Positions 61,322 to 64,000 of a DNA stretch of 64,000 nt are shown in pieces. Both the position numbers and the translations under genes were made by a program. A model generated the notes under the pieces. It was not told the origin of the DNA. It was given only the letters and a program-made list of their open reading frames with translations, and did not search any database. The stretch is from Winogradskyella eximia (GTDB lineage: Bacteria > Bacteroidota > Bacteroidia > Flavobacteriales > Flavobacteriaceae). The stretch covers positions 124,001-188,000 of the forward strand of contig NZ_QRDV01000006.1 in NCBI RefSeq assembly GCF_003386165.1. The letters are read 5' to 3'. Every line of letters begins with the position of its first letter. Position 1 is the first letter of the stretch.

Positions 61322-61570
61322 ATTTGTTTTATTGTAAAATTAATAGTATTAATTATTAGAGCAAATTATTAAAACTATATTTAAATAGTTTTTTACTGAA
61401 GATTATTTTTTAATTAAATTATAATATTTTTTTTTATTCATAATAGCTTGTAAATAAGTAGTTTGTGATTTTTATTAAATAATTTTAATTTTTGAAGCAA
61501 CCTTTGTTCACAAATTAGCGTCTTTATAAATAGAAAGCAATCTAAGCGTATTTAGAACTTAAAACTAAAC

Positions 61571-62134
61571 ATGAAAGTTATTCAACTTCATAAAAACGAA
61601 ACGACACTCATACAACGCGCTGCGAAACAAAATCGTGAAGCACAACATGTTTTATATGAGCTACATGCGCCAAAAATGCTAAGCGTTTGCAGGTACTATA
61701 TTAAAGATGTTCACCAAGCAGAAGAGGTAATGTTGAATGGTTTTTTTAAAGTATTTAAATATTTAAAATCATTTAAAAATGAAGGCAGTTTTGAAGGATG
61801 GATAAGACGAATAATGGTACGTGAAGCTATTTCTTATTTAAGGCAACAAAAGAACATTGAATTTGCTGTAGAAGATGATTATCTAGAACATGATTCTTCT
61901 AACAATATAAATTCAAATATAGAAGTAGCAGAAATACAACAAGTCATAGATAGTTTGCCAGAAGGTTATCGAATGGTATTTGTGATGTATGCTATAGAAG
62001 GGTATAAGCATCAAGAGATTGCTAAACTATTAAAAATTTCTGAAGGCACATCAAAATCGCAATTATTTAAAGCGCGACAAATGCTTCAGAAGAAAATTAA
62101 AGAATTAAATAACAACAGTTATGGCTCCAATTAA
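61571..62134 (+). CDS. ECF RNA polymerase sigma factor
   Basis: A 187-aa sigma-70 family factor. Region 2 (about 22-92) has LYELHAPKMLSVCRYYIKDVHQAEEVMLNGFFKVFKYLKSF and SFEGWIRRIMVREAISYLR; region 4 (about 120-178) has VIDSLPEGYRMVFVMYAIEGYKHQEIAKLLKISEGTSKSQLFKARQML. It overlaps the following gene by 14 bp, the usual arrangement with an anti-sigma factor. No consensus promoter was found in the AT-rich gap 61322-61570. Confidence 0.94.
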   Translation: MKVIQLHKNETTLIQRAAKQNREAQHVLYELHAPKMLSVCRYYIKDVHQAEEVMLNGFFKVFKYLKSFKNEGSFEGWIRRIMVREAISYLRQQKNIEFAVEDDYLEHDSSNNINSNIEVAEIQQVIDSLPEGYRMVFVMYAIEGYKHQEIAKLLKISEGTSKSQLFKARQMLQKKIKELNNNSYGSN

Positions 62135-62906
62135 ATTTGAAGAAAATATAAAAGATAAGCTCGAAAAGCGAATCTTATCTCCATCATCAGAAGGCTGGTC
62201 TAAATTAGTTGATCGATTAGATGAAGATGAAAAAAAATATAAAAAACCAATGTATTGGTGGTTGAGTATTGCAGCAGGTTTGCTGATAATGGTGGCAGTA
62301 TCGTTTCAGTTTTTTAATACTGACGAGTCAGAAAATGTGTTGCCTCAAATGGTTGAAGAAAATGTAATAGAGGGACAGTTAAATAATAAAAAAATAGAAG
62401 ATGAAAAATCTATTAATTTAGTTATTCAAGAGGATAGGGTAGAGGATCAATTAGAAGATAAAAAAGAAACTTTACCTATAATTAATAAATCAGAGATCAT
62501 TAATTATAAAAAAAACACTGAAAGAAAAACTAAGAAGCTTATAAGACTTGCGGAACAAAATGATTTAAAAGACGTTGAAAATTTAATTAATAATAAAGAA
62601 ATCAATAACCAAGCAACAATAATTGAAGATGCGTTAATAAATGAAACTTTAGCAGTTGCAATTCAAGAATCAAAAAATGAACAGTCAGGTGTAAGTGATA
62701 AAGAAATAGATTCTTTATTAAAAGTGGCTAGTAAAGAGCTTTTCAAAGAGAGAATAAATATAGAAACTACCAAAACAGTTAATGCAAAAATGCTATTAGA
62801 AACTGTGGAAGATGAAATGGGGCAATCCTACAGAGGAAAAGTATTTGAAGCTTTAAAAGAAAGTTATAAAACTGTTAAAACAGCAGTTGTTAATCGCAAT
62901 AACTAA
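62121..62906 (+). CDS. Single-pass membrane protein, putative anti-sigma factor
   Basis: A 261-aa protein with a cytoplasmic N-terminus (about 45 residues, FEENIKDKLEKRILSPSSEGWSKLVDRLDEDEKK), one membrane helix (about 46-65) and a charged, lysine/glutamate-rich extracytoplasmic part with coiled-coil character. The short N-terminal helical segment followed by one helix, and translational overlap with the sigma gene, indicate an anti-sigma-like role. The sequence is not a standard FecR or zinc anti-sigma; the assignment is by context. Confidence 0.65.
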   Translation: MAPIKFEENIKDKLEKRILSPSSEGWSKLVDRLDEDEKKYKKPMYWWLSIAAGLLIMVAVSFQFFNTDESENVLPQMVEENVIEGQLNNKKIEDEKSINLVIQEDRVEDQLEDKKETLPIINKSEIINYKKNTERKTKKLIRLAEQNDLKDVENLINNKEINNQATIIEDALINETLAVAIQESKNEQSGVSDKEIDSLLKVASKELFKERINIETTKTVNAKMLLETVEDEMGQSYRGKVFEALKESYKTVKTAVVNRNN

Positions 62907-62907
62907 T

Positions 62908-62935
62908 GCCTCGCTGAGCGAAGTCGAAGAGCGTT
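62908..62935. repeat. REP-like dispersed repeat fragment
   Basis: GCCTCGCTGAGCGAAGTCGA and the following AGAGCG are GC-rich against an AT-rich background. The reverse complement contains TTCGACTTCGCTCAGCG, a core I recall from dispersed intergenic repeats in many Bacteroidota. The inner CGCT-G-AGCG is self-complementary. It lies between the putative anti-sigma gene and the barrel gene. Confidence 0.5.
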
Positions 62936-62986
62936 AAATTCAGAATCAAATTAAATAAACATCAATAAATCAAAAAACGAACAGTT

Positions 62987-64000
62987 ATGAATACAATTAC
63001 TAGATTATTAGTGTTCTTGATATTAATTCTATCATTTGCCACAATACAAGGACAGACCAAAGAATTAGATTCAATTAAAGTTGCTAAAATGAATGACAAA
63101 ATTAGTGACTTAGAGGAGGATAGAACTAAAATTGAAGAACAAGAGAAGTCTATTTTGAAATTAAAGATTTCTAAAATTAATAAACGTTTAGATAGTAAAG
63201 AAATTACAGCAGAAGAAGCTGAAAATCTTAAAAAAGAAGCGGCTAAAACTGCGGCACTTAACATAGAAAATCGTCGTGAAATAATAGACCAAAAAATAGC
63301 ACTTTTACAGAGAAACGGATATGATGCATACCAATATAAAAGAGTTGACGAAGGAAATCGATTGATTCTTAGAATTGGTGGTGATGAGAGTACAAGTGAG
63401 AGCTTTATTTACGTTGGAGATAGGGCAGATGATAAGCCAAGAAAGTATGATAGAAGAACAACAGAAGATATCGTCTTTGCTTTCGGGTTTAATAATACAT
63501 TAACCGACGGTCAGGATTTAGAAGATTCTCCATACAAATTGGGAGGCTCTGGGTTTATTGAATTAGGTTACGCATGGAAAACTCGAATCTTTGAAAATAC
63601 GAACTTTTGGAGATTAAAATACGGTTTCTCTATGCAATGGAATAAGTTAAAGATTAAAGATAACAACTACTTAGTTAATACAGATGGGAATATTTCATTG
63701 CAAGAATATCCCTTAGATGCCGATAAAATAAAATTTAGAACAACAAACCTAGTTATTCCTATGCATCTAGAATTTGGACCTTCTAAAAAGATTGAAAAGG
63801 AAGATTACTTTAGGTATTCAACATTCAAAAAATTAAAAGTCGGTTTAGGTGGATATGCAGGTTTAAATATTGGAAACATGCAAAAAATAAAATACAAAGA
63901 AGATGGAGAGCGTGAAAAAGATAAGCAACGCGACCAATTAGAAGTTAGTGAATTTATTTATGGATTAAGCGGTTATGTGGCTTTAGGAAATGTGGCCCTA
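62987..64000 (+). CDS. Outer membrane beta-barrel protein with N-terminal coiled coil, partial
   Basis: An open frame of 338 codons runs to the window end. It has a signal peptide (MNTITRLLVFLILILSFATIQGQ), then about 85 residues of coiled coil (KVAKMNDKISDLEEDRTKIEEQ, AENLKKEAAKTAALNIENRRE), then a beta-barrel-like region (GFIELGYAWKTRIFENTNFWRLKYGFSMQW, LVIPMHLEFGPSKK, KLKVGLGGYAGLNIG). It resembles flavobacterial porin-family proteins. Being next to the ECF sigma and anti-sigma genes, it could be a target or sensor of that system; this is inference. Confidence 0.8.
   Translation, partial: MNTITRLLVFLILILSFATIQGQTKELDSIKVAKMNDKISDLEEDRTKIEEQEKSILKLKISKINKRLDSKEITAEEAENLKKEAAKTAALNIENRREIIDQKIALLQRNGYDAYQYKRVDEGNRLILRIGGDESTSESFIYVGDRADDKPRKYDRRTTEDIVFAFGFNNTLTDGQDLEDSPYKLGGSGFIELGYAWKTRIFENTNFWRLKYGFSMQWNKLKIKDNNYLVNTDGNISLQEYPLDADKIKFRTTNLVIPMHLEFGPSKKIEKEDYFRYSTFKKLKVGLGGYAGLNIGNMQKIKYKEDGEREKDKQRDQLEVSEFIYGLSGYVALGNVAL

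Noticed and set aside
1..64000. tRNA, rRNA, CRISPR array, phage or complete insertion sequence
   Set aside because: None was found by eye: no transposase or integrase motifs, no regularly spaced 20-40 bp repeats, and no recognisable tRNA cloverleaf.

Overview
The window is a gene-dense, AT-rich chromosomal segment from a member of the Bacteroidota, almost certainly a marine-type Flavobacteriaceae. The taxonomic call rests on several things seen in the sequence: proteins ending in type IX secretion sorting domains, the gliding ABC ATPase GldA, GLPGLI-family and DUF5686/CarboxypepD_reg-like outer-membrane proteins, a HEPN-fused siroheme sulfite reductase, and promoters of the Bacteroidota type (TTG, about 19 bp, TAnnTTTG) with no strong Shine-Dalgarno sequences. 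It carries no rRNA, tRNA, CRISPR array, intact IS element or phage gene, so it reads as core genome with a few lineage-specific inserts.

Layout. 1-1554: deoxynucleoside kinase in a small minus-strand operon. 1684-10052: an RprX/RprY-like two-component system divergent from a small secreted protein, three tandem GLPGLI proteins and a TonB-receptor-like barrel; three GTTAAC repeats exactly 10 bp apart sit between the divergent promoters. 10129-13708: a small lipoprotein with a damaged start, the membrane pyrophosphatase hppA and soluble ppa. 14077-15745: cysE-cysM. 15797-20624: DUF5686 protein, pdhB, a T9SS cargo protein. 20746-25096: etfB-etfA, a bifunctional nuclease, a nucleoside transporter with an unusual N-terminal domain. 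25256-28081: thyA, a TonB-C-like protein, a carbohydrate-binding-fold protein and a 2TM-dihydrofolate reductase fusion. 28169-35686: metK with a SAM-II-like leader RNA, then an Rrf2 regulator and a sulfite-reduction/siroheme operon. 35811-42245: a 31-aa membrane miniprotein, a PagL-like protein, a GIN-domain lipoprotein, ackA-pta, gldA. 42364-46505: the phenylalanine/tyrosine operon (pheA, aminotransferase, tyrA, DAHP synthase-chorismate mutase) preceded by a 16-codon leader peptide packed with Tyr, Trp and Phe codons and an attenuator. 46657-57226: CarboxypepD/T9SS protein, rsgA-dtd-hydrolase, two DUF3857 proteins, MazG-like, aroA, queA, rlmN. 57304-64000: T9SS adhesin-like protein, polyprenyl synthase, arylsulfotransferase-like lipoprotein, ECF sigma factor with a putative anti-sigma factor and a partial barrel protein.

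How the genes work together. Sulfur metabolism dominates: cysE-cysM make cysteine from the sulfide produced by cysH and sulfite reductase; cobA and the Met8-like protein make its siroheme; a TrxR-like ferredoxin reductase probably supplies electrons; metK consumes the methionine. Folate/thymidylate (thyA, DHFR, dNK, nucleoside transporter) and aromatic amino acid synthesis (pheA operon plus aroA) are also clustered.

The observations most worth follow-up are the aromatic leader-peptide attenuator, the SAM-II-like element with an extra hairpin in its loop, the shared GTTAAC array controlling the GLPGLI locus, and the A11 tract at the 2TM-DHFR fusion joint where slippage in either direction ends translation within a few codons. 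All functional statements come from reading the sequence; no database search was run.
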